This document shows positions 53,628 through 62,800 of a stretch of 63,066 nucleotides of DNA, in pieces. The first letter of the stretch is position 1; the number at the start of each line of letters is the position of its first letter. The position numbers and the translations under genes were made by a program. The stretch comes from Acidobacteriota bacterium (lineage in GTDB: Bacteria > Acidobacteriota > Blastocatellia > RBC074): contig JACPYM010000018.1 in the NCBI GenBank assembly GCA_016196035.1, positions 1 through 63,066 of the forward strand, given 5' to 3'. The notes beneath the pieces were generated by a model. It saw only the letters and a list, made by a program, of their open reading frames with translations, did not search any database and was not told where the DNA came from.

Positions 53628-55867
53628 TGGAAGTTTTCGAGCAGCATAATGCTGCTGGCGAAAAGATCGTTGGAAGCGAACAGAATTTGGCGGCCCGTCG
53701 GCGCAACGGCCAGGCCGGCGGTGAGCCAGGCCGGTTGTTTGTCAATCGTGGCAATGGTTCTGACGCGCCGGGTAGTGAAATCGAAGTGCCGCACCTGATA
53801 GGGAAACTGATCGTTGTGCGCGACGAAATAAAGCCCGCTGCGATTAATTGTCCAATAACGCCAGTAACCGGCTTCGGCCAATTCCGGCACCGCCTCTTCA
53901 TTCGTCCCTTCGGTGCTGACGCGCCACAGCCCGGAGATGCCGCGCCCTTTCAAATAATAAACAGACTTGCCATCGGGAGCTTCAAACGCCTCCATGCCGC
54001 CTTGCTGCGTAAGCTGTTGCGCGGGGCCGCCCGCCACGGGCATTTTCCAAAGCTGCAATTTGCCGGAGCGATTCGAACAGAAATACAGCCAGCGGCCATC
54101 ATGCGACCAACTGGGAATCACGTCGTGCGAACTATCAGTGGTCACGCGGCGGGGCGCGCCGCCCGTGGAGTTGATGATGAACAGGTCGCCGCTGCTTTCG
54201 GGCCGCGCGTCAAAGGCGATTTGCTGGCCGTCGGGCGACCAGTGTGGCGATCCGGTGGCCAAGCCGTTGAAGTGCGTTAACTGGACGGGATTGCTGCCAT
54301 CGCTTTGGCACACCCAGATTTCATCGTGGCCAGAGCGGCCCGATGAGAAAACGAGGCGTTGGCCGTCGGGCGAAAATTCGGGACTGTGATCGGGGTGGCT
54401 GGAGCTGATGAATTTGCGCAACGCCGGGTTGGGTTGATCCAAATCCAAGCGCCACAGATTGGCGTCTTCGAGCGAGTCAACGAAGCCGAGTGTGCCGCCG
54501 CCCGTCGCGCCATTGGCGGCAAAGGCCGGATGCGTGGCTTTGCGGCCTGCTGCTTCCAGCAAGACGGGCGGGTTGCCGTTGACGGGTACGCGCCAGAGGC
54601 TGTTGCTGCCTTCGCGATAGGCGGCGCAAATCAGCGCTTGCCCGTCCGCCAGCCAGGCCAACCCGTGAATGGGCGCGGCCAGTTTGGTCAATGGGCGCGG
54701 CTGGCTGCCATCGGGATTAGCGAGGAAGACTTCGCTGTTGACGCGATTCAACGTGCGTTTGAAGGCCAGTTGCTTGCCATCCGGCGCAAAGCGCGGATCG
54801 TCATCCCCGCTCAGCGCGGGCGGATTGGTCAGCGTGTGGCGTTCGCCGGTTTCGAGATTGATCTGCACCAGCGCCGCGCTCTCTTTGTCAGAGGTCGCAA
54901 TCGCGTCGGGCACGACCAACGCCTTGCCATCGGGCGTCCAGGTGAGTCCGACCCAAGTGGTTTGCAGGTCGGCGATCTTGCGTTCGGTGCCGCCCAGCGC
55001 GGGCAGGATCAACACCTCGCTGCCTTGGCCGCGCGCGCGCAGGAAGGCGATGGTTTTGCCGTCGGGCGACCAGGCCGGGCTGTATTCATCGTGCGGATTA
55101 TTGGTCAGCCGCAACGGCTGGCCTGCGCCGACGAGTTTTACATAAATGTCCATCCCTTCGGCTTCTTCAGGCCGCCAGGCATACGCGATTTGTCGCCCGT
55201 CGGGCGAAAACGTAGGCGTGTCTTCACGGCCCGCCAGTCCGGTCAAAGGGGCAAACTTGGCTGTCGTGGCATTGGTTGCCGCCGCGTTGGGCCGATTCAG
55301 CCAGAAATAAAGTCCGGCGGCGAGAGCGATCAACCCGGCGGCAACGAAGCCTGCGCGCCGTTGCCAGCTTCCCGGTTGCGGGGACGCGGCAGCCGGTAGT
55401 GTGGCAACAGGCTTGGTTGCTAGGGCTACGGATGTTGACTTGCTGGCGGTTGAGGTTTCGTTGATGACGACGCGCGAAAGCGTGTGCCGTTCGAGCACCA
55501 GCGGTTCGTCCTCTACAAGCCCGGACAGCAGCGTTGGATGTTGTTCACTGACTTGCGCCGTGAAGCGGTAGCCGCGCCCGGGGATGGTGACGATGAATTG
55601 CGGGTTATCCTTTTCGTCGCCCAGCACGCGGCGCAGCGTGTAAATGTAATGCGTCAGGTTCGACTCTTCGACGTAGGTATCCGGCCAGAGCCGCCGCATC
55701 AATTCTTCCTTTTCCAGCACCTGCCCGTTGTTTTCGACCAGCACCAAGAGCATGTCATAGGCCTTTTTTTTGAGCGGCACGACCTCGCCGTCGCGCAGCA
55801 AGAGCCGGTTCGCCACATCCAGGCGGAACGGGCCGAACTCGTAAAAGTGATTGTGAGGCTTGGACAT
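53624..55867 (-). CDS. winged-helix transcription regulator fused to a TolB-type beta-propeller
   Basis: The 747-residue protein begins with an OmpR/PhoB-like winged helix at 8-104 (FGPFRLDVANRLLL, LLLVLVENNGQVLEKEELMR, ESNLTHYIYTLRRVLGD, IPGRGYRF), a linker, one membrane helix at 172-190, and then a six-bladed WD40/TolB-like propeller (TFSPDGRQIAYAW, WSPDGKTIAFLR, FAPDGKQLAFKR, FSPDGQRLVFSS, WSPDGQQIAFDA, WSHDGRWLYFCS). This is the CadC-like, membrane-tethered regulator type common in Acidobacteriota: the propeller senses something outside and the winged helix binds DNA inside. The regulon is unknown. Confidence 0.9.
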   Translation of the reverse strand: MSKPHNHFYEFGPFRLDVANRLLLRDGEVVPLKKKAYDMLLVLVENNGQVLEKEELMRRLWPDTYVEESNLTHYIYTLRRVLGDEKDNPQFIVTIPGRGYRFTAQVSEQHPTLLSGLVEDEPLVLERHTLSRVVINETSTASKSTSVALATKPVATLPAAASPQPGSWQRRAGFVAAGLIALAAGLYFWLNRPNAAATNATTAKFAPLTGLAGREDTPTFSPDGRQIAYAWRPEEAEGMDIYVKLVGAGQPLRLTNNPHDEYSPAWSPDGKTIAFLRARGQGSEVLILPALGGTERKIADLQTTWVGLTWTPDGKALVVPDAIATSDKESAALVQINLETGERHTLTNPPALSGDDDPRFAPDGKQLAFKRTLNRVNSEVFLANPDGSQPRPLTKLAAPIHGLAWLADGQALICAAYREGSNSLWRVPVNGNPPVLLEAAGRKATHPAFAANGATGGGTLGFVDSLEDANLWRLDLDQPNPALRKFISSSHPDHSPEFSPDGQRLVFSSGRSGHDEIWVCQSDGSNPVQLTHFNGLATGSPHWSPDGQQIAFDARPESSGDLFIINSTGGAPRRVTTDSSHDVIPSWSHDGRWLYFCSNRSGKLQLWKMPVAGGPAQQLTQQGGMEAFEAPDGKSVYYLKGRGISGLWRVSTEGTNEEAVPELAEAGYWRYWTINRSGLYFVAHNDQFPYQVRHFDFTTRRVRTIATIDKQPAWLTAGLAVAPTGRQILFASNDLFASSIMLLENFH

Positions 55868-56081
55868 ACGCCGAATTCAGAAACGATTCAGAAGTGCTTC
55901 AGACCAAAAACGAGCACAAATTCAGCGCGCGTTCAGGACGAGTTGCGGGGGGAATGGCCTATGGTCTCGCTCGAACCTGACGGGGCCGATCTGCTGGTGC
56001 CGAAATGAACGGGAGATACTGCTGGAAAACGCCGCGCAGTGTAGCACGGTGCCACGCAATGGAACAGAACACGGGGTGTGG

Positions 56082-56357
56082 ATGAGCAAACGGACGGAGA
56101 TCACCATTGAACAACACGAAATCACCATTGTCAGAAGCGGGCAGCACCGGCTCTTGCCGGCCGAGCCGCAACGCGCATGGTGTCCGGTCTGCAAAGAGGA
56201 AGTCGTCATGCTCACGGCAGAAACGGCGGCGCAGGTGCGTGGCGTCAGCCGCCGCGAAGTTTATCGCCGCCTCGAGCGCGGCGCCTTGCATTTCAACGAA
56301 ACGGCTGAAGGCGTGGTGCAGGTCTGTCTGACCAGCTTGCGCGCCCTGAACGAGTAA
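56082..56357 (+). CDS. small zinc-knuckle/HTH protein
   Basis: From the ATG at 56082 the product has 91 residues. Residues 1-40 form a beta segment ending in WCPVCKEEV, a CxxC pair that may bind zinc with later residues, and the rest is a MerR/excisionase-like helix-turn-helix (AAQVRGVSRREVYRRLERGA). It is probably DNA-binding. It ends 14 bases before the next gene, an exported protein, so the two should be co-transcribed. An upstream in-frame start at 55860 lacks a ribosome site and overlaps the regulator's promoter region. Confidence 0.75.
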   Translation: MSKRTEITIEQHEITIVRSGQHRLLPAEPQRAWCPVCKEEVVMLTAETAAQVRGVSRREVYRRLERGALHFNETAEGVVQVCLTSLRALNE

Positions 56358-56371
56358 AAAGGAGAAAGTTA

Positions 56372-57067
56372 ATGAGCAATCGAATGCCGCGAAAAATTTG
56401 GTTCTTCACCTTGGCCTTGACGGGGTTGCTCTGCGCCCATCGTCCCGACACCGCTTGGTCGAAGCCTGTTACGTCAGCGTTTAATATCACGCCCTTTCTC
56501 AGTTGTATTGATGTCAACGACACAACCGGTGCAATTACGGCCTATTTTGGTTACGAAAGCTTCGAGAGCGCTGAGGTGACAATACTGGTCGGGGGAGAGA
56601 ACCGCTTCCTGCCCCCTCCTAGCAACCGTCAGCAACCGGCGGTGTTTTATCCCGGCTTACACGAGCGGGCCTTTCGCATCACCTATCCGGTCAGCAACCT
56701 TGTCTGGCTTTTCAATGGCTTTGGAGTCACGGTAACACCAGGTTCACCACGCTGTACGCCCCCACCAGTGGTTGCCGACATCGTGCCTTTCGTTGAAAGC
56801 GTGACGGTGAGTGACGCGACCGCCACGGCAACCTTTGGCTATCAAAACGCCGCCAGTAACACGATCACCATTGCCGCAGGCAGCCCGCACAACCGCCTGT
56901 CGCGGACAGCGAACCAGAACCAGCCCACGCAATTTTTGCCCGGTTTGCAGCGCAATGTTTTTACCACGACCTTTCCCGCCAGCGAGGCGCTGTACTGGAT
57001 GGTGCAAGGTTTGCCCGCGTTGGCGGTGCCGGGCACGTGCCCGACCATCACGGTGCGGGTGCGCTAA
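56372..57067 (+). CDS. exported protein with two repeated beta domains, unknown
   Basis: AAAGGAGAAAGTTA precedes this ATG. The 231-residue product has a signal peptide (to SKPV, 33) and two copies of a roughly 90-residue domain. Each has a start like ITPFLSCIDV / IVPFVESVTV, then AYFGYES / ATFGYQN, GGENRFLPP / GSPHNRLSR and PGLHERAF / PGLQRNVF. The domain is not one I can name. It is preceded by the HTH gene and followed by a palindrome and a much larger exported protein, so it seems part of a surface-protein locus. Confidence 0.8.
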   Translation: MSNRMPRKIWFFTLALTGLLCAHRPDTAWSKPVTSAFNITPFLSCIDVNDTTGAITAYFGYESFESAEVTILVGGENRFLPPPSNRQQPAVFYPGLHERAFRITYPVSNLVWLFNGFGVTVTPGSPRCTPPPVVADIVPFVESVTVSDATATATFGYQNAASNTITIAAGSPHNRLSRTANQNQPTQFLPGLQRNVFTTTFPASEALYWMVQGLPALAVPGTCPTITVRVR

Positions 57068-57103
57068 CGACCATACCTGAGCAAGCCGTCTTTCGCTTAC
57101 TAA

Positions 57104-57278
57104 CTTATAGCGGTTTGCAGATAGGTGCGACCTGCGGCAACCCATACCCAACGTAGGGGGCAGACCTGCGTGTCTGCCCCGGTGTCATCAGACGGAACCG
57201 AAGGCTACAAATGCCACCGGGGCAGACACGCAGGTCTGCCCCTACGTTGGGTCGTACCCATCTGCAAACCGCTATAAG
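57104..57278. repeat. palindromic repeat (TATAGCGGTTTGCAGAT ends, family K)
   Basis: Outer ends CTTATAGCGGTTTGCAGAT and ATCTGCAAACCGCTATAAG enclose inverted CCAACGTAGGGGGCAGACC / GGTCTGCCCCTACGTTGG arms, with a CAGACACGCAGGTCTGCCCC centre. Size and ends suggest a MITE-like element. Confidence 0.85.
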
Positions 57279-57326
57279 GAGTTTTCCATGTCGCTTCGGC
57301 GACGCCCTGAAAGGGAGGAGAGAACA

Positions 57327-59795
57327 ATGACACAAAGGCTCACCCTGCGGTTGAGATTAGCCGCACTCTGTCTCGTTGCGTTGCCAAGCGCTTTGAATTG
57401 GTACTCGACTTCGTCGGGACTAGCCGCCGCCAAACCTGCTATCCAGCAGCAGGCGGCCAGTTTCAGCGGTCAACTGACCACCCAGCACGACACCTGGAAC
57501 CGCATGACGACCATCAATGTCTTCAGCGGCCAGCAGGTGTTTTTTGAAGTTACGCACCTCCGCATTGTGACGAGCGGGCCATATACGATCGACGTCAATG
57601 CGACGGGGTTTACGCCCACCATCAATGTTTACGGCGGCACGTTCTTTCCCGCGACGCCGCAGGTGAATTTCTGGGACAACGGCGTCATCGGCAATGGCTA
57701 TCAAGTGTTCCTCGCGGGTGGTCAGCAATTCGACATCGTCATCAGCACGAACCTGGCGGGCGAGACCGGCACATACAGCGCCGCGATCAGCGGCCCTGGC
57801 CCGCTCACGGTTGATCCGCCGCCGCCCCTGGGCATTCTCAACAATCCGCTCGATGCCACCCTTCAGCCCGGCCAAAGCACGACCTTGCGCGTGGCGACGC
57901 AAGGCCGCGCGCCAAAAGCGTATCAATGGTTTCAAGGCCAGAGTGGCGACACCGCGCAACTCAGCGCGGGCGCGACCGGCACCAGTTTCACGACACCGGC
58001 GTTGTTTGCCGACACCTCGTATTGGGTGCGGGTGAGCGACAGCGCAACCAGCGTGGATTCCGGCACAGCGACGGTGTTTGTCACCACTGGGCCGATCACG
58101 TCCGGCGGGGTGTTGACGGCGTGTGATGACCGCCTCGGAGCGAACGGGCAGGGTGTGCCGTTCAAGCTGTTTCGCTTTCGCGTCTCGACGGCGGGCAGCT
58201 ATCGCTTCCAACTCAACACCAGCGGGTTCAATGGTCAATTGCTGCTGTATCAGGGCGCGTTTTTGCCGGCCAACACCAACGTGAATTTCTTCGGCAGCTC
58301 AGCGGTAGGAACGTCGGTGAGTCTGACAAGTTCATTGCTGGCCGATGGCAATTTGATGCATCTGGTGATCATTCCCCAAAGCGCCGCCAATCTCGGTACG
58401 TTTACGGTCACAGCCACCAATGGCCCGGCGCTCATCACCAAACTGCCCGCGCCTGAAATCACGATGCAACCGCTGAGCGCCAACGTCACGCGCGGCCAGA
58501 CGCCGGTGTTGAGCGTGGGCACGAATAGTTTGAATGTCAGTTATCAATGGTTCAGCGGCACTTGCCAAAGCCGCACGAAAATCGCGGGCGCAACCGGCGC
58601 GAGTTTCACGCCGCCGCCGCTCACCAGAGATCAAAGCTATTTCGTGCGGCTCGAAAATCCTGGTGGCTATCTGAACAGCTCGATTGCCACGTTGACCGTG
58701 GCGCCGTTCGCGGGGAACTTCAACGCCAATCCGATTGCACAAGGACAACCGCTCAACGTGTCAGCGCCTGGTGTCTTGAGCAATGCGACGGGGCCGGATG
58801 GCCGCCCGTTGAACGCTTTCAAAGACGCGAACCCGGCGCACGGCACAGTGACCTTCAACCTCAACGGCTCGTTCAGCTATCAACCCGCGTTGAATTACGT
58901 CGGGCCGGACAGCTTCACCTTTCACGTGTCCGATGGCGTGCGGTCTTCAGCCTCGGCGACAGTGAACATCACCGTGATGCCGACCTTTGCCAATGGCACG
59001 CCCAACACGATTCCCGCGCAAGGTCAGGCGAATATCTATCCTTCGACGATTACCGTCAGCGGCCTGATGGGCAACATCACCAAACTCATCGTCACGCTCA
59101 ATCCGTTGCGCCACGAGAACGAAGGCGATCTGGACATCCTGCTGGTCGGGCCGCAAGGACAAGCGTTGGTCTTGCTGTCAGACGCCAACGGCGACCCGGA
59201 TAACCCGTTCGTCTTTGACCGCAGCACCACCTTTGACGACGCCGCGACCGACACGATCTTTGACGGGCGGGCATTGTTCGACGGCACGTATCGGCCCGTG
59301 AATTATGGCAGCGGCGACAGCTTCCCCGCGCCCGCGCCCGCGTCCTTTCAATCGCCTGCACCCGCAGGCACGGCGACGCTGGCCTCGGTGTTCAACGGCA
59401 CTGACCCGAACGGCGTGTGGAAATTATTCGTCTTCGACGATCAGGGTTTCAACAGCGGCTCGTTGGGCGGCTGGTCGCTGACCATCGGCACGGGCGCAGC
59501 CTGTCCGCAATTCACCGTCATCCCGCCCACCTTGCCCGACGTGCAGATCAACACGCCGTTTACGGCGACGACGCTCACGGCCAGCGGCGGCACGGGCGTC
59601 TATACCTTTCAAATCACGGCGGGCGCGCTGCCACAGGGAATGAACTTCACTGCGGCGGGCGTCTTGAGCGGCACGCCAACACAGGCTGGGCTGTTTCCTT
59701 TCACGGTGACGGCGAAGGATCAAAACAACTGCACGTGGCAGCGGGCCTACACGCTGAATGTGACGTGTCCGGTGCTGACGACGAGCGTGCGCTGA
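57327..59795 (+). CDS. large exported protein: Ig-like, cadherin-like, P-domain and He_PIG domains
   Basis: GGGAGGAGAGAACA precedes the ATG at 57327; an earlier ATG at 57288 would overlap the palindrome. The 822-residue product has a signal peptide (to LAAAK), two Ig-like domains (about 165-255 and 375-460, with YQWFQGQ/YQWFSGT and SYWVRV/SYFVRL strands), a bacterial cadherin-like domain near 465-555 (GSFSYQPALNYVGPDSFTFH), a proprotein-convertase P-domain near 560-730 (NEGDLDILLVGPQG, DPNGVWKLFVFDDQ) and a He_PIG domain near 735-815 (LPQGMNFTAAGVLSGTPTQA). It is a secreted adhesin or matrix protein without a visible catalytic core; the P-domain suggests a link to proteolytic or carbohydrate-binding partners. 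Confidence 0.88.
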   Translation: MTQRLTLRLRLAALCLVALPSALNWYSTSSGLAAAKPAIQQQAASFSGQLTTQHDTWNRMTTINVFSGQQVFFEVTHLRIVTSGPYTIDVNATGFTPTINVYGGTFFPATPQVNFWDNGVIGNGYQVFLAGGQQFDIVISTNLAGETGTYSAAISGPGPLTVDPPPPLGILNNPLDATLQPGQSTTLRVATQGRAPKAYQWFQGQSGDTAQLSAGATGTSFTTPALFADTSYWVRVSDSATSVDSGTATVFVTTGPITSGGVLTACDDRLGANGQGVPFKLFRFRVSTAGSYRFQLNTSGFNGQLLLYQGAFLPANTNVNFFGSSAVGTSVSLTSSLLADGNLMHLVIIPQSAANLGTFTVTATNGPALITKLPAPEITMQPLSANVTRGQTPVLSVGTNSLNVSYQWFSGTCQSRTKIAGATGASFTPPPLTRDQSYFVRLENPGGYLNSSIATLTVAPFAGNFNANPIAQGQPLNVSAPGVLSNATGPDGRPLNAFKDANPAHGTVTFNLNGSFSYQPALNYVGPDSFTFHVSDGVRSSASATVNITVMPTFANGTPNTIPAQGQANIYPSTITVSGLMGNITKLIVTLNPLRHENEGDLDILLVGPQGQALVLLSDANGDPDNPFVFDRSTTFDDAATDTIFDGRALFDGTYRPVNYGSGDSFPAPAPASFQSPAPAGTATLASVFNGTDPNGVWKLFVFDDQGFNSGSLGGWSLTIGTGAACPQFTVIPPTLPDVQINTPFTATTLTASGGTGVYTFQITAGALPQGMNFTAAGVLSGTPTQAGLFPFTVTAKDQNNCTWQRAYTLNVTCPVLTTSVR

Positions 59796-59865
59796 GAAGC
59801 CGTTCGTCGAAGCTGCGGGCTTTGTTATGCCTGCGCAACCTTGGGGAACCAATTTGAGGAGCAAA

Positions 59866-62800
59866 ATGATGAATCGCATTCTTCTTCGTCTCAGTTTGAC
59901 GACACTGTTGCTGGCAACGGCGACGCTTGGCAGTTCGTGGTTTAACCGGCACGGCGCAGCGGCGCGCACAAACTGCGCGGCGTTGGCGTTTGACACAGTG
60001 GCGCTGCCCGCCGGCACGATCAACCAGCCCTACAGCGCCGCGCTCGAGAGCAGCGGCGGCGTCGGGCCGTACCAGTTCACCAAGCTCACGGGCACACTGC
60101 CCAACGGCGTCACGCTGAATGTGAACGGCACGTTCAGCGGCACGCCTATACAACCGGGCACGTTCAACCTGACCGTGCAAACGCAGGACGCGAATGGTTG
60201 CAGCGGCGCACAGGATTTCAGCTTGCAGGTCAATTGTCAGACGATTACCGTCAGCGCGCCCGCCAACAATGCGGGCCTGGTGAATGCGCCCTTCAGCGCG
60301 CAGTTCACGCAAAGCGGCGGCAGCGGGACGACGACGTTTAACACCACCAGCAACCTGCCCAACGGCCTCACGCTCGCGCCGAGCGGCACGGTGAGCGGCA
60401 CGCCCACACAAGCCGGCAGCTTTCCGCTCACCGTCAAAGCGACCGCTGCGAACGGCTGCCTGGGCACGGCGAATTACACGTTGACGATCAATCCGTGTCC
60501 GGCGAGCTTCACCGTCAACAGTCTGGACGACACGCCCGACGCCGCGCCGGGCAATGGCGCCTGCGCCGATGCCAACGGCCAATGCACGCTGCGCGCGGCG
60601 TTGCTGGAGGCGAATGCCATTCCGGCCTGTGCGCCGCTGACGATCAATTTCAGCGTGACGGGCGCCATCAATCCGGCGACGGCGCTGCCCGCACTCGATC
60701 ATCCGAACCTGACTATCAGCGGGCCGGGCGCGCAGGTGTTGAGCATCGCGCGGCCCGGCAATGCGCCGAATTTCCGCCTCTTCTTCATCAATGGCGGCAA
60801 GACCGTGACGCTCAGCGGGCTGACCATCGCGGGCGGCTTTGACAACAATGGCGGCGGTTTGCGCAACGAGGGCGCATTGACGCTGCGCCGCGTCGTCATT
60901 CGCGGCAATGGCGCGTTTGAGAACGGCGGCGGCATTCGCAACGGCGGCACGTTGACGCTGACTGATTCGACGCTGGCGCATAACAGCGCGACGGGCGCGT
61001 TCAACGAAGGCGGCGGCCTTTACAACGCCGGCACGGCGACGGTCAGCAACACGACCATCGAAGCCAATGCGGCGCTTTCCGGCGGCGGCGCGCTCACCAC
61101 GCCTGATAGCGCGCTCACGCTCACCAACGTGACCATCGCCGGCAACACGGCTAACACCGGCGGGGGCTTGCGCAATACGGGCGGCGCGGCGGCCACCACG
61201 CTGCGCAACACCATCGTTGCGGCGAACGCCAACAACGCGACCGTGCCCGACGTGGCGGGCGCGTTTACTTCGGCAGGCAATAACTTGATCGGCAACGCCG
61301 GCACGGCAACGGGCTTCAACGCGGCGGGCGATCAGACTGGCACGGGCGCGGCGCTGCGCGATCCGCTGCTCGCGCCGTTGGGCGATTACGGCGGGACGAC
61401 GCCGGCGCGCACGCTGCTGCCCGGTTCGCCAGCCATCAATGCGGGCACGGTGAGCGGCGCGCCCGCGAACGACCAGCGCAACGTCGCGCGTCCGCAAAAC
61501 GGCGCGGTGGACATCGGCGCGGTCGAAGCCAGTTTCGCGCTCGCGGCCACCGGCGGCACGCCGCAAAGCGCCCTGCTCAGCACGCCTTTCGCTGCCCCCT
61601 TGCAAGCGACGCTGACCGAAAACGGTTTCCCCCTGAGCGGCGTCACGCTGACCTTCAGTGCGCCGGGCAGCGGGCCTAGCGCGACATTTCCTAATGGCAA
61701 CACCGCGACGACCAACGCCAGCGGCCAGGCTGGGGTGAGCGTCACGGCCAACCAACTGCTGGGCAGTTATGCCGTGCAAGCCGCCGCCGCCGGAGTCGCG
61801 TCCGCCAATTTCAATCTGACGAACTTTTGTCCCCTCATCACACTCGCGCCCGCAATCTTACCCAACGCCGTCATCAATACGGCCTATCCGCCCACGCTCA
61901 GCGCGACGCCCGCGCTGGCTTATACCTTCGCCGTCACCAGCGGTCTCTTGCCAGCGGGCCTGGTGCTTAACGCGAATGGCTCGTTCAGCGGTGTGCCCGC
62001 GCAGGGCGGGGTGTTCAGTTTCCGGGTGACGGCGACGGCTTTTGGGGTGTGCGGCGGGTTTCGCGATTACGTGTTGCTGGTGGAGTGTCCGGCCCTCACG
62101 CTGGCGCCGGCGAGTTTGCCGGGTGGGGTGGTGGGCGCGGCTTACAATCAAACTGTGAGCGCGTTGCCCGCCGGAGCGTACAGCTACGGCGTGACGGGCG
62201 GGGCGTTGCCGGCGGGTTTGGCGTTGAATGCGGCGACGGGCGTCATCAGCGGTGTGCCCAGTACGGGCGGCACGTTCAGCTTCCGCGTGGCGGCGACGGC
62301 GGGGAGTTGCAGCGGTGTGCGCGATTACACGGTCGTGATTGGTTGTACCGGGCTGAGCTTCACGCCGCCGCCTTTGGCGGCGGGCACGGCGGGCACGGCG
62401 TATGCGCAAACCATCGGCGTGTCGCCCGCAGGCAGCTATAACTTCGCGCTGGTGGCGGGCAGCTTGCCGAGCGGTTTGACGCTCAACGCGACGACGGGCG
62501 TGCTGAGCGGCTGGCCGAGTCTGACCGGCAGCTACAACTTCACGCTCAAGGTTACGGCGACGAACGGCTGCTTCGCCACGCAGGATTACACGCTGACGAT
62601 CAACTGTCCGAGCATCGCGCTCGCGGCGCTGCCACCGCCCGCGTTGAATACGCCGTATAACCAAACGCTCGCGGCGACGCCGGCGGGCGGCAATTACAGC
62701 TACGCCGTGACGAGCGGCGCGCTGCCAGCGGGGCTTGTAGTCAATTCAGCTACAGGTATAGTTAATGGAACTCCAACTGTAGCTGGCACGTTCAACTTCA

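Noticed and set aside
59701-61779. 692-codon open frame on the minus strand
   Set aside because: It is antisense to the He_PIG/beta-helix surface gene; Arg/Ala-rich composition and lack of a ribosome site are typical of GC-rich shadow frames.
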